From: Acidimicrobiia bacterium
GTDB taxonomy: Bacteria > Actinomycetota > Acidimicrobiia > UBA2766
Reading direction: 5' to 3'
DNA length: 64,000 nucleotides
NCBI GenBank assembly: GCA_020850945.1
Contig: JADZDR010000032.1
Span: 100,784 to 164,783, forward strand
Part shown: positions 53,409-61,575 of the stretch, in pieces
Layout: each line of letters starts with the position of its first letter
Position numbering within the stretch: position 1 is the stretch's first letter
Notes under the pieces: model-generated
Told to the model about the DNA's origin: nothing
The model's input: the letters and a program-made list of their open reading frames with translations, nothing else
Database searches by the model: none
Position numbers and translations under genes: made by a program

Positions 53409-54301
53409 GCGGAAACGCCCGCGCGTCCGCCCGTCACCTCGCCGAGACACAGGCGAAGGCGAAGACACTGCTCGAGGCACTCCCCTACATCGAGGAGTTC
53501 GCCGGGACCCGTGTCGTCGTCAAGGTCGGGGGAGAGATCACCGAGGCGACGGCGAGCGCGGCCGCGTTCACGCGGGATCTCCTGCTCCTCAAGCATGTGG
53601 GCGTGGACGTCGTCCTCTGCCACGGCGGTGGACCCCAGATCAGCCGCCTCATGGAGACGGTAGGGACTTCCCCCGAGTTCGTGGGGGGCCTGCGCGTCAC
53701 CGATGCCGAGACGATGCGGCTCACGGCCATGGTGCTGCTCGGCGACGTCAACAGGACACTGGTCGGGCACCTGAACGCGCACGGCTCGCACGCGGTCGGT
53801 CTCTCGGGGGTCGACGGGCGCCTCTTCCTGTGCGAGCCGAAGGATCCTGCCCTCGGTTTCGTCGGGGAGATCGTCAGCGTCGATCCGCGACCGGTGGTAC
53901 GTCTCCTCGAAGACGGCTACATGCCGGTTGTGGCCTCGGTCGGCATGGACGAGGACGGCAACGCCTTCAACATCAACGCCGACACGGCCGCCGGTGCCCT
54001 CGCAGGTGCACTCGAGGCCGAGAAGCTGATCGTTCTCACGAACGTGGAGGGTCTTTACGAGGACTTCGGAGACGCCGATTCCCTCGTGTCCGAGATCGAC
54101 ACCGCCGGTCTGCGACGCATGTACGACGCAGGCGGTCTCCACACCGGCATGCTGCCCAAGGTCGCAGCCGTCCTCCACGCTCTCGACGCCGGTGTGGCCG
54201 CAGCTCACATACTCGACGGCCGAATCGAGCACTCCGTCCTCCTCGAGATCTTCACACCCGAGGGCATCGGCACGAAGGTGACCGGGGAGGCCGCGACGTG
54301 A
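53405..54301 (+). CDS. argB: Acetylglutamate kinase
   Basis: 298 residues. VVVKVGGEITEA, LCHGGGPQISRLM, NINADTAAGALAGALEAEKL and LTNVEGLYEDF are diagnostic of the amino-acid kinase fold. The N-terminal helix (HLAETQAKAKTLLEALPYIEEF) is the element that supports arginine-sensitive hexamers, so feedback inhibition by arginine is likely. GTG start in a GTGA overlap on both sides. Confidence 0.95.
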   Translation: MSGNARASARHLAETQAKAKTLLEALPYIEEFAGTRVVVKVGGEITEATASAAAFTRDLLLLKHVGVDVVLCHGGGPQISRLMETVGTSPEFVGGLRVTDAETMRLTAMVLLGDVNRTLVGHLNAHGSHAVGLSGVDGRLFLCEPKDPALGFVGEIVSVDPRPVVRLLEDGYMPVVASVGMDEDGNAFNINADTAAGALAGALEAEKLIVLTNVEGLYEDFGDADSLVSEIDTAGLRRMYDAGGLHTGMLPKVAAVLHALDAGVAAAHILDGRIEHSVLLEIFTPEGIGTKVTGEAAT

Positions 54302-55467
54302 GCGTGGAGACGTCCTACCTCATGCCCACTTACAGGCGGCTTCCCGTCACGGTCGTGTCGGGTTCCGGCGCACGTCTCCTCGGGGAGGACGGACGCGAGT
54401 ACCTCGACTGCCTGGCCGGGGTAGCGTCGTGCGCGTTGGGTCACGCCGACCCGCGTGTGGCCGCAGCAGTCGCAGACCAGGCGGCGACGCTCGTGCAGCC
54501 GAGCAACTTCTTCCGGACGCTCCCTGCCGAGGAGCTCGCCCGGCGCCTCCACGACACCGCGGGCGGTTGGGGTCGCGTGTTCCTCGCCAACAGCGGGGCA
54601 GAGGCGAACGAGGCGGCCCTGAAGCTCGTGCGCAAGTGGGCGGGGCCGGGACGGCACAAGGTCGTGTGCGCGGAGGGCTCGTTCCACGGCCGTACGCTCG
54701 CGACCCTGGCTGCGACCGGACAGCCCGCCAAGTGGGAGGGCTTCGAGCCGCTCCCGGACGGGTTCGTACACGCGCCGTTCAACGACCTCGACGCCTTCGC
54801 GGCAGCCGTGGACGAGGAGACGGCAGCGGTCTTCGTCGAGCCGATCCTGGGGGAGGGCGGCGTCGTGCCCGCCACAGGCGAGTTCCTCGGGGGACTGCGG
54901 GACGTGGCCGACAGCGCTGGTGTCGCCCTCGTGTTCGACGAGGTCCAGACCGGCATGGGCCGTACCGGCTGCTGGTGGGCGTTCCAGGCCTACGGCGTGA
55001 CACCGGATGTCTTCACCTCCGCCAAGGCACTCGGGAACGGTGTGCCGGTGGGTGCGGTCGTGGCCGCCGAGCACATCGCGGACGCATTCGGGCCCGGCGA
55101 CCACGGCAGCACCTTCGGTGGGAATCCCCTCGCGGCAACAGCAGCCCTAGCCACGTTCGATGCCCTCGCCGCTGACGGAACGATCGACCGCGTGCAGGAG
55201 AAGTCGGATCACCTGGCCGGTTTGCTGCGTGACGTGCCGCACGTGAAGGAGGTGCGCGGCATGGGCCTGATGCTCGCTGCCGGGCTGGACGCTCCCATCG
55301 CGCCCGCAGTTGCCGAAGCGGCATTGGGCAATGGCCTCATAGTGAACGCGGTCCTGCCTGACACGATCCGCTTCCTCCCTCCACTCGTGATCAGCCTCGT
55401 GGACCTCGACGCAGCCGTGCGGATCCTGAGGGACTCGATTGCAGAGGTGACGGGAGATCGCGCATGA
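54298..55467 (+). CDS. argD: Acetylornithine aminotransferase
   Basis: 389 residues, PLP-dependent class III. YLDCLAGVASCALGH, FLANSGAEANEAALKLVRKW, FHGRTLATLAATGQ, LVFDEVQTGMGRTG, and PLP-lysine in FTSAKALGNGVP, then GSTFGGNPLA. GTG start overlapping argB. The next gene is argR, not argF as in many actinobacteria. Confidence 0.95.
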   Translation: MSVETSYLMPTYRRLPVTVVSGSGARLLGEDGREYLDCLAGVASCALGHADPRVAAAVADQAATLVQPSNFFRTLPAEELARRLHDTAGGWGRVFLANSGAEANEAALKLVRKWAGPGRHKVVCAEGSFHGRTLATLAATGQPAKWEGFEPLPDGFVHAPFNDLDAFAAAVDEETAAVFVEPILGEGGVVPATGEFLGGLRDVADSAGVALVFDEVQTGMGRTGCWWAFQAYGVTPDVFTSAKALGNGVPVGAVVAAEHIADAFGPGDHGSTFGGNPLAATAALATFDALAADGTIDRVQEKSDHLAGLLRDVPHVKEVRGMGLMLAAGLDAPIAPAVAEAALGNGLIVNAVLPDTIRFLPPLVISLVDLDAAVRILRDSIAEVTGDRA

Positions 55468-55931
55468 AGGCACGGCGGCAGGCGGTACTTGCCGAACTCC
55501 TCGCCGCGGGTGCGGTCACCTCCCAGACTCGCGCCGTCGCTCTTCTCGCCGAGCGCGACGTGCAGACGACGCAGGCGACCGTGAGCCGGGATCTCGAGGA
55601 GCTCGGGGCCTTCCGTGTGCGTGGACCCGATGGCATCCGCTATGCCCTCACTGCGGAGGGATCGCCGTACGGCATCTCCCTCACCCGGGTCCTGCGTGAG
55701 TTCGTCGTCGAGTCCGAAGCGTCCGGTCCCCTTGCCGTGCTGCGTACGCCGCCGGGCCACGCGAGCATGGTTGCCGCCGCTCTCGACCGCGCGCACATCG
55801 AGGGCATCCTCGGCACCGTGGCCGGCGACGACACGCTGTTCGTCTGCGCCGACGAGAAGACGCAGGGGGCAGGCGTGCTGGCTGTTCTAACCCGCCTTGC
55901 AGATCGAACACGTCCGGAAGGAGACACATGA
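55464..55931 (+). CDS. argR: Arginine repressor
   Basis: 155 residues. The N-terminal winged helix shows VTSQTRAVALLAERDVQTTQATVSRDLEELGAF (split here by domain: TQATVSRDLEELGAF is the recognition helix). The C-terminal trimerisation/arginine-binding domain shows RTPPGHASMVAAALDRAHIEGILGTVAGDDTLFV, of which the G-T-V-A-G-D-D-T-x-F-V stretch is diagnostic. It probably binds the ARG box at 51140, so the operon is autoregulated. ATGA overlaps on both sides. Confidence 0.93.
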   Translation: MKARRQAVLAELLAAGAVTSQTRAVALLAERDVQTTQATVSRDLEELGAFRVRGPDGIRYALTAEGSPYGISLTRVLREFVVESEASGPLAVLRTPPGHASMVAAALDRAHIEGILGTVAGDDTLFVCADEKTQGAGVLAVLTRLADRTRPEGDT

Positions 55932-57112
55932 AGATCGTCCTCGCGTATTCGGGTGGCCTCGATACGACGGCTGTGGCCGCGCGCTACACAGACGAGGGGC
56001 ACGAGGTCGTCGCCGTGTACGGCGAGCTCGGTCAGCCGTCGGAGCGCGAGCGTGCCGCTGGGCGGGCCGAGAAGGCGGGGGTCGTCGCCTTCGAGGTGCT
56101 CGACCTCCGTGCCGACTTCACGGACGCCTATCTCGGTCCTGCCCTCACGGCGAACGCGATGTACGAGGGTCGCTACCCGCTCGTCTCCGCCCTCTCGCGG
56201 CCGTGCATCTCGGCGGCATTGGTGGAGGCGGCGCGCCGCCACGGCGCCGACGCGGTCGCACACGGCTGCACCGGCAAGGGGAACGACCAGGTCCGCTTCG
56301 AGGTTGCCGTGCGGGCTCTCGCGCCCGATCTCGACGTCCTCGCGCCGATCCGGGACTGGGAGATGAGCCGTCCCGAAGCGCTCGACCTCCTCGCCGCCAA
56401 GGGCATCGAAATCGAGCTCACGAAGGCGAGCCCGTACTCGATCGACGAGAACGTGTGGGGGAGATCGTGTGAGGCCGGCATCCTCGAGGACCCGTGGCAG
56501 GCACCGCCCGAAGAAGCCTACGGCTGGACGGCTGATCCGAGCTCGGCGCCGCGGGACGCGGTCGAAGTCGTGGTCGGGTTCACCGACGGCATCCCGTCCT
56601 CCCTCGACACGCGTGATGCGTCGTTCCTCGACGTGCTCGTGGCACTGAACGAGATCGGCGGCCGATACGGGACGGGGCGCCTCGACATGATCGAGAACCG
56701 CCGCGTCGGCATCAAGAGCCGCGAGATCTACGAGGCGCCCGGCGCCCTCGCCCTCATCGACGCCCACCGCCACCTCGAAGACCTGTGCCTCGAGCGCGAC
56801 CTTCTGCACGAGAAGGCACGCCTCGAGATCCGCTGGGCAGAGCTCGTCTACGACGGGCTCTGGTTCTCGCCCCTGCGCGAAGCAGTCGACGCCTTCTTCG
56901 CGACGACGCAGCAGGGGCTGACAGGCGAGGTACGCCTGCGTTACAGCGCCGGCCGCTGCCACGTGGTCGGACGCAGGTCCCCGGTATCGCTCTACGACGA
57001 GTCACTGGCGACGTACACGGACGCGGACTCCTTCACACACGCAGACGCCGAGGGCTTCGTCCGCATCTGGGGAATGCCGACGGTGGGCTGGGCGCAGGTG
57101 AAGGAGAGATGA
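55928..57112 (+). CDS. argG: Argininosuccinate synthase
   Basis: 394 residues. VLAYSGGLDTTAVAAR (ATP pyrophosphatase loop), YPLVSALSRPCISAALVE, GCTGKGNDQVRFE, SIDENVWGRSCEAGILEDP and GRYGTGRLDMIENR are diagnostic. It joins citrulline and aspartate. AAGGAGACAC precedes the ATG. The citrulline-forming enzyme (argF) is absent from the operon. Confidence 0.96.
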   Translation: MKIVLAYSGGLDTTAVAARYTDEGHEVVAVYGELGQPSERERAAGRAEKAGVVAFEVLDLRADFTDAYLGPALTANAMYEGRYPLVSALSRPCISAALVEAARRHGADAVAHGCTGKGNDQVRFEVAVRALAPDLDVLAPIRDWEMSRPEALDLLAAKGIEIELTKASPYSIDENVWGRSCEAGILEDPWQAPPEEAYGWTADPSSAPRDAVEVVVGFTDGIPSSLDTRDASFLDVLVALNEIGGRYGTGRLDMIENRRVGIKSREIYEAPGALALIDAHRHLEDLCLERDLLHEKARLEIRWAELVYDGLWFSPLREAVDAFFATTQQGLTGEVRLRYSAGRCHVVGRRSPVSLYDESLATYTDADSFTHADAEGFVRIWGMPTVGWAQVKER

Positions 57113-58524
57113 CGTCACCGACGGACGGGAGTCCGTTGTGGGCGGGACGCTTCACCGCCGATCCGGCGACGGCGCTGTGGGACTTCAGCGTCGACCTCGA
57201 CGTGGAGCGTGAGCTCCTGCCTCACGACATCGCCGTGAACCGCGCCCACGCCGACATGCTGCACGCATGCGGCCTCCTGTCCGATGCCGACCACGACGCG
57301 ATCAGCGACGCCCTCGACAGGATCAGGTCGGAGCTCGAGGCGGGCTCGTTCGCGTTCTCGCACCAGGACGAGGACATCCACATGGCGATCGAACGCCGGC
57401 TCGGTGAGCTGTGTGGCGATGCGGGTGGGCGCATCCATGCCGCCCGCAGCCGCAACGACCAGGTCGCGACGGACTTCGGCCTGTGGTGTCGCGAGGCGGC
57501 CCTCCGGCTCGCCGTGGCCGTCGACGGGCTCGGTCTCGTGCTCTGCGACCACGCCGCGCAGCACGCCGACACTCTTGCCCCCGGTTACACGCATCTGCAG
57601 CGGGCACAGCCGACGACTCTTGGGCACGTCCTCTCGGCGCATGCAGCCGCTCTCGACCGGGACGCCGAACGACTCGTCGGTGCCCGCGATCGCAATGACA
57701 CGTGCCCTTTGGGCGCGGGCGCACTCGCGACGACGACACTGCCGATCGATCCCGCTGCAACCGCGGCGGCACTCGGGTTCGCCCGACCTTTCCTCAATTC
57801 GATGGATGCCGTCGCGTCCCGCGACTTCGCGATGGACCTGCTCGCCGCGTCGACGATCTGCGCGACGACTCTGTCGCGCCTCGCCGAGGACGTCGTCCTC
57901 TGGTCGAGCGAGGAGTTCGGCATCGTCCACCTGGACGATGCGTGGGCGACCGGCTCGTCGATGATGCCCCAGAAGAAGAACCCCGACGTGGCCGAGCTCG
58001 CCCGCGCACTTCCGGGACGGGTACTCGGAGCGTTCGTCTCCCTCACCACGATCGTGAAGGGACTGCCGCTCGCCTACAACCGGGACCTGCAGGAGGACAA
58101 GGCCGCCACGTTCGCGGCCCTGCGCCGGCTCGAGCTCGGGCTCGTGGCGATGCGGGGGCTGATCGCGACGGCGGAGTTCGACGTCGCCCGTCTCGAGTCC
58201 GCTGCCGCGGGCGGGAGTGCGGCGGCAACCGACCTCGCCGAGGCTCTCGTCGCGGTGGGTGTCCCCTTCCGCGGCGCCCACGAGATGGTGGGGGGTCTCG
58301 TCGGGGACCTCGTGCAGCAGGGCCGGTCCCTGGGGTCCGTGACCGTGGAGGAGCTCACCGCCGTGCATCCGGCGCTCTCTGCATGCGCGGGGGAGTGGCT
58401 CTCGGCTCGGGCGTGCGTCGAGCGGCGCCGCGTGCCGGGCGGCCCCCACCCGGACGCAGTGCGGGGCGCCGTCGCGATCCTCCGGGAACGCATTGCGGCG
58501 CGAGCGGAGCGACTCCCGGCATGA
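57109..58524 (+). CDS. argH: Argininosuccinate lyase
   Basis: 471 residues of the fumarase/aspartase superfamily. LWAGRFTADPATAL at the N-terminus, EDIHMAIERRLGE, ARSRNDQVATDFGLW, PGYTHLQRAQPTTLGH and the signature GSSMMPQKKNPDVAEL. It releases arginine and fumarate. AAGGAG lies upstream of the ATG, which overlaps the argG stop. Confidence 0.96.
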   Translation: MTSPTDGSPLWAGRFTADPATALWDFSVDLDVERELLPHDIAVNRAHADMLHACGLLSDADHDAISDALDRIRSELEAGSFAFSHQDEDIHMAIERRLGELCGDAGGRIHAARSRNDQVATDFGLWCREAALRLAVAVDGLGLVLCDHAAQHADTLAPGYTHLQRAQPTTLGHVLSAHAAALDRDAERLVGARDRNDTCPLGAGALATTTLPIDPAATAAALGFARPFLNSMDAVASRDFAMDLLAASTICATTLSRLAEDVVLWSSEEFGIVHLDDAWATGSSMMPQKKNPDVAELARALPGRVLGAFVSLTTIVKGLPLAYNRDLQEDKAATFAALRRLELGLVAMRGLIATAEFDVARLESAAAGGSAAATDLAEALVAVGVPFRGAHEMVGGLVGDLVQQGRSLGSVTVEELTAVHPALSACAGEWLSARACVERRRVPGGPHPDAVRGAVAILRERIAARAERLPA

Positions 58525-59105
58525 CGGTACCCCTCCCCGTCGACCTGGCCCGCCCCGTGCACGAGGTCGCGCCGGAGCTGCTCGGCTGTGAGCTCGTCCA
58601 CGTGAAGGGCGGACGGCGCACGGCGGGACGGATCGTCGAGGTCGAGGCATACGGCGGGCAGGCCCGTGACGACTGCAGCCATGCGCACCGATACAAGACC
58701 GCCCGCAACAGGACGATGTACGGGCCGCCCGGACGGCTCTACATCTACTTCACGTACGGCATGCACTACTGCTCGAACGTGGTCGCGCATGCGGCGGGTG
58801 AAGCCGGTGCGATCCTCCTCCGTGCCCTCGAGCCGACCGCGGGCCTCGACCTCATGGCCCGCCGCCGGGGCGTGGCGGATCCGCGGCTCCTGTGCGCGGG
58901 TCCGGCCCGCCTCGTGAAGGCGATGGGGTTCGGCCGTACCGACGACGGCCGGCGCCTCGACGCAGGCCACCTCCACCTCGTGGCGGGTCCTGCACCGCGG
59001 CGAATCGTGACGGGGCCGCGGGTCGGCGTGAAGGGGCACGACGCCGGCCGGCCGTGGCGGTTCTGCGATGCCGATTCGGGGTACCTGAGCCGGCCGGTGG
59101 GCTGA
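58521..59105 (+). CDS. 3-methyladenine DNA glycosylase (AAG/MPG family)
   Basis: 194 residues. The AAG fold is recognised by LARPVHEVAPELLGCELVH, IVEVEAYGGQARDDCSHAHR (catalytic Glu), RNRTMYGPPGRLYIYFTYGMHYC split by segments, and AILLRALEP. It excises alkylated purines. The ATG overlaps the argH stop (ATGA), so a repair enzyme is translated from the arginine operon. It is the last gene of the operon; a 59-nt gap with a new promoter follows. Confidence 0.92.
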   Translation: MTVPLPVDLARPVHEVAPELLGCELVHVKGGRRTAGRIVEVEAYGGQARDDCSHAHRYKTARNRTMYGPPGRLYIYFTYGMHYCSNVVAHAAGEAGAILLRALEPTAGLDLMARRRGVADPRLLCAGPARLVKAMGFGRTDDGRRLDAGHLHLVAGPAPRRIVTGPRVGVKGHDAGRPWRFCDADSGYLSRPVG

Positions 59106-59152
59106 CCTCCAAGTGTGTCTACCGTGCCGGGGCAAGGTGGACGAAGCCGAAG

Positions 59153-59158
59153 TAGGGT
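59153..59158 (+). promoter_or_regulatory. -10 box of fused ETF gene, leaderless-type
   Basis: TAGGGT is 6 nt before the ATG at 59165. Confidence 0.55.
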
Positions 59159-59164
59159 CTCGGC

Positions 59165-61021
59165 ATGCGGGCCGTCGTCCTGATCAAGCAGGTTCCGGAT
59201 GTGCGGGCGGAATCCGTCAGGTTGCGGGAGGACGGCACGATCGATCGGGCTGCCGCCCCAGCCATCACGAACCCGGCGGATCTGCATGCGCTCGAAGCCG
59301 GCCTGCAGATCGCCGACGGGGTCTGCGTCTTGTCGATGGGCCCTCGACAGGCGGAGGAATCCCTGCGCGAGGCGCTCGCGCTCGGTGCCGGACGAGCGAT
59401 CCTTCTCTGTGATCGCGCTTTCGCCGGCTCGGACACGTGGGCAACAGCGAATGCCCTGGCGGCTGCCGTCGCGAACCTCGGCGAGTTCGACGTCGTGCTC
59501 TGTGGTATCTCCGCGCTCGACGGTGAGACCGGCCAGGTCGGTCCCCAGGTGGCTGCTCGGCTCGGGATCCCGCAGGCGACGGGGTGTGAGGCGATAGACG
59601 TCGAGGGCGGTTCCCTCGTGGTACGGCGCATCGTCGAGGGCGGCTTCGAGCGGTTGCGCCTTCCCCTTCCCTCTCTCGTGACAGTCGCCGAGACGGGTTT
59701 CGAGCCCAGGTATGCGACCCTGCCGGACCGCAGACGGGCAGCGGCGGCGGAGATCGAGCTCCTCTCGGCACAAGACCTCGGGCTCGGCCCGGATCGTGTC
59801 GGGCTCGAGGCGTCTCCGACGAAGGTGGCGCACATGTCGCCGGTGCCCGTCGCCCACACCGACTGCCGGATGATCGGACCTGACCTGTCGTATGCGGACC
59901 TGGCCACTCGTCTCCTCGAGGCGGGAGCGCTCGGCGCACAGGCGGCGACACCAGCCGAGGAGGAAGGGCAGGGAGAGCCCGAGTTCTCGGATGCGGTGTC
60001 GAGCGATGCCCGCGTGTGGGTGGTGGGGGAGGTCGTCGATTCCGAACTTGCCGTCGCGTCACTGGAGTTGCTGTCCAAGGCTGCCGCACTTGCGCCTCGC
60101 GTGGGGGGAGCGGTCGGTGTGGTCCTGATGGGTGAGGATGTGGACGCTGCAGCCGAGACAGCCTTCAGGTACGGAGCCGACGTGGCTTTCACGGCGACAG
60201 ACCAGCACCTCGTTCCCTACAGGTGCGAACCGCACACCCGTGTTCTCATCGAGGCGATCAGGGCCCACGCTCCGGAGATGGTCCTGTTCAGCGCCACGAC
60301 CACCGGTCGAGATCTCGCACCGCGCGTGGCGGCCGGTCTCGACACAGGTCTCGCGGCAGACTGCATCGACCTGCGGATCGCTGACTGGCAGCGTCGTGGC
60401 AAGACCTACTCGGGTCTCCTCCACCAGGAGCGGCCCGCCATGAGCGGCGCAGTCCTTGCCACGTGCATCTGCCCCGAGACGAGGCCGCAGATGGCGACGG
60501 TGCGCCCCGGCGTCTTCGCTCCCCGCCGTCGGACACCGCACGATGCCGGCCGCGTGGAACTCCCTGTCGAGGTCGCGCCCGAAGACCTACGGGTCGAGGT
60601 GCTCGACCGCTCGATCCAACACGCCGAGGTGTCCCTCTACGAGGCGGACGTCATAGTCGCCGGCGGTGCCGGCTGCGATGCCGCGAGCTGGCACCTCGTG
60701 GAGGACCTCGCTCGTGCCATCGGCGGACGGGTGGCGGCCTCGCGGGGCGCGATCGAGGCCGGGCTCGCCCCCCGCGCCCTCCAGGTCGGCCAGACCGGAG
60801 CGACCGTGGCCCCGAACCTCTACATCGCGTGTGGCATCAGTGGCGCCCTGCAACACGTCGTGGGAATGCGCCGGGCGACGACGGTCGTGGCGGTGAACCG
60901 CAACCCCGACGCAGCCATCTTCGGCTTCGCCGACTTCGGCATCGTCGACGACGTGCGGTCTGCCCTGCCCAAGCTCACCGACACCCTCGGCAGAACCGGC
61001 ATCCAGCCCTCCGGGGTTTGA
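59165..61021 (+). CDS. Electron transfer flavoprotein, beta and alpha subunits fused
   Basis: 618 residues. The N-terminal ~250 match EtfB: AVVLIKQVPDVRAESVRL, NPADLHALEAGLQIADG, LCGISALDGETGQVGPQVAARLG (in parts). After an acidic linker (about 262-280), the C-terminal ~340 match EtfA: VWVVGEVVDSELAVASLELL, LFSATTTGRDLAPRVAAGLD, TGLAADCIDL, and FAD-binding segments VGQTGATVAPNLYIACGISG and VAVNRNPDAAIFGFADFGIV. It carries electrons from acyl-CoA dehydrogenases to the quinone pool. ETF subunits are usually separate genes. No ETF-quinone reductase is in the window. Confidence 0.92.
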   Translation: MRAVVLIKQVPDVRAESVRLREDGTIDRAAAPAITNPADLHALEAGLQIADGVCVLSMGPRQAEESLREALALGAGRAILLCDRAFAGSDTWATANALAAAVANLGEFDVVLCGISALDGETGQVGPQVAARLGIPQATGCEAIDVEGGSLVVRRIVEGGFERLRLPLPSLVTVAETGFEPRYATLPDRRRAAAAEIELLSAQDLGLGPDRVGLEASPTKVAHMSPVPVAHTDCRMIGPDLSYADLATRLLEAGALGAQAATPAEEEGQGEPEFSDAVSSDARVWVVGEVVDSELAVASLELLSKAAALAPRVGGAVGVVLMGEDVDAAAETAFRYGADVAFTATDQHLVPYRCEPHTRVLIEAIRAHAPEMVLFSATTTGRDLAPRVAAGLDTGLAADCIDLRIADWQRRGKTYSGLLHQERPAMSGAVLATCICPETRPQMATVRPGVFAPRRRTPHDAGRVELPVEVAPEDLRVEVLDRSIQHAEVSLYEADVIVAGGAGCDAASWHLVEDLARAIGGRVAASRGAIEAGLAPRALQVGQTGATVAPNLYIACGISGALQHVVGMRRATTVVAVNRNPDAAIFGFADFGIVDDVRSALPKLTDTLGRTGIQPSGV

Positions 61022-61034
61022 CGGCCACGTGACC

Positions 61035-61565
61035 ATGCGGCCAGGCTCGCAGCATCCCGAGATGAGCAGCAATCAGGACATCCCCCCTCGACTCGACCGG
61101 GACGACGCGCGTGTTCCCGCCCGCCGACTCGTGGTCCTCACGTGCATGGACGCTCGTATCGACCTACGCAGCACTCTCGACGTCAAACCCGGTGATGCCC
61201 ACGTGCTGCGCAACGCGGGGGGCCGCGTAACCGAGGACGTCCTGCGGGCACTCGTGCTGTCGCAGACGTACATGGACACACGCAGCGTGATCGTGATCCA
61301 CCACACGGGATGTGGCCTTGCCCAGATCGCGAACGAGACGATCCGTGCCGATGCCGGGCTGAGCCTCGGAATGCCGCCGGCCCTTGACTTCATGCCGCTG
61401 GAGGCGACCTTCGAGGCGAGTCTCACCGCCGACCTCGAGCGGCTCGACGCGAGCGGCCACGTGCTGCCCGGCACACTCCTCACCGGAGCGGTGTACGACG
61501 TCGCCACCCACCGTGTCGAGATCCTGATGAAGAGGACAGTGGGGCGGGGCCGGACAGACCACTAG
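61035..61565 (+). CDS. Beta-carbonic anhydrase
   Basis: About 176 residues. Zinc-site residues are Cys and Asp/Arg in VVLTCMDARID and His...Cys in IVIHHTGCG. HVLRNAGGRVTEDVLRALVLSQ is typical of the small bacterial beta-CA branch. It interconverts CO2 and bicarbonate. The start is uncertain: GTG 61029, ATG 61035 and ATG 61062 are all possible and none has a clear Shine-Dalgarno. It follows the ETF stop by 13 nt. The stop codon TAG is part of the tyrS -10 box. Confidence 0.88.
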   Translation: MRPGSQHPEMSSNQDIPPRLDRDDARVPARRLVVLTCMDARIDLRSTLDVKPGDAHVLRNAGGRVTEDVLRALVLSQTYMDTRSVIVIHHTGCGLAQIANETIRADAGLSLGMPPALDFMPLEATFEASLTADLERLDASGHVLPGTLLTGAVYDVATHRVEILMKRTVGRGRTDH

Positions 61566-61568
61566 ATT
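61563..61568 (+). promoter_or_regulatory. -10 box of tyrS, leaderless-type
   Basis: TAGATT is 7 nt before the ATG at 61576 and its TAG is the stop codon of the carbonic anhydrase gene. Confidence 0.5.
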
Positions 61569-61575
61569 CCGGCCG

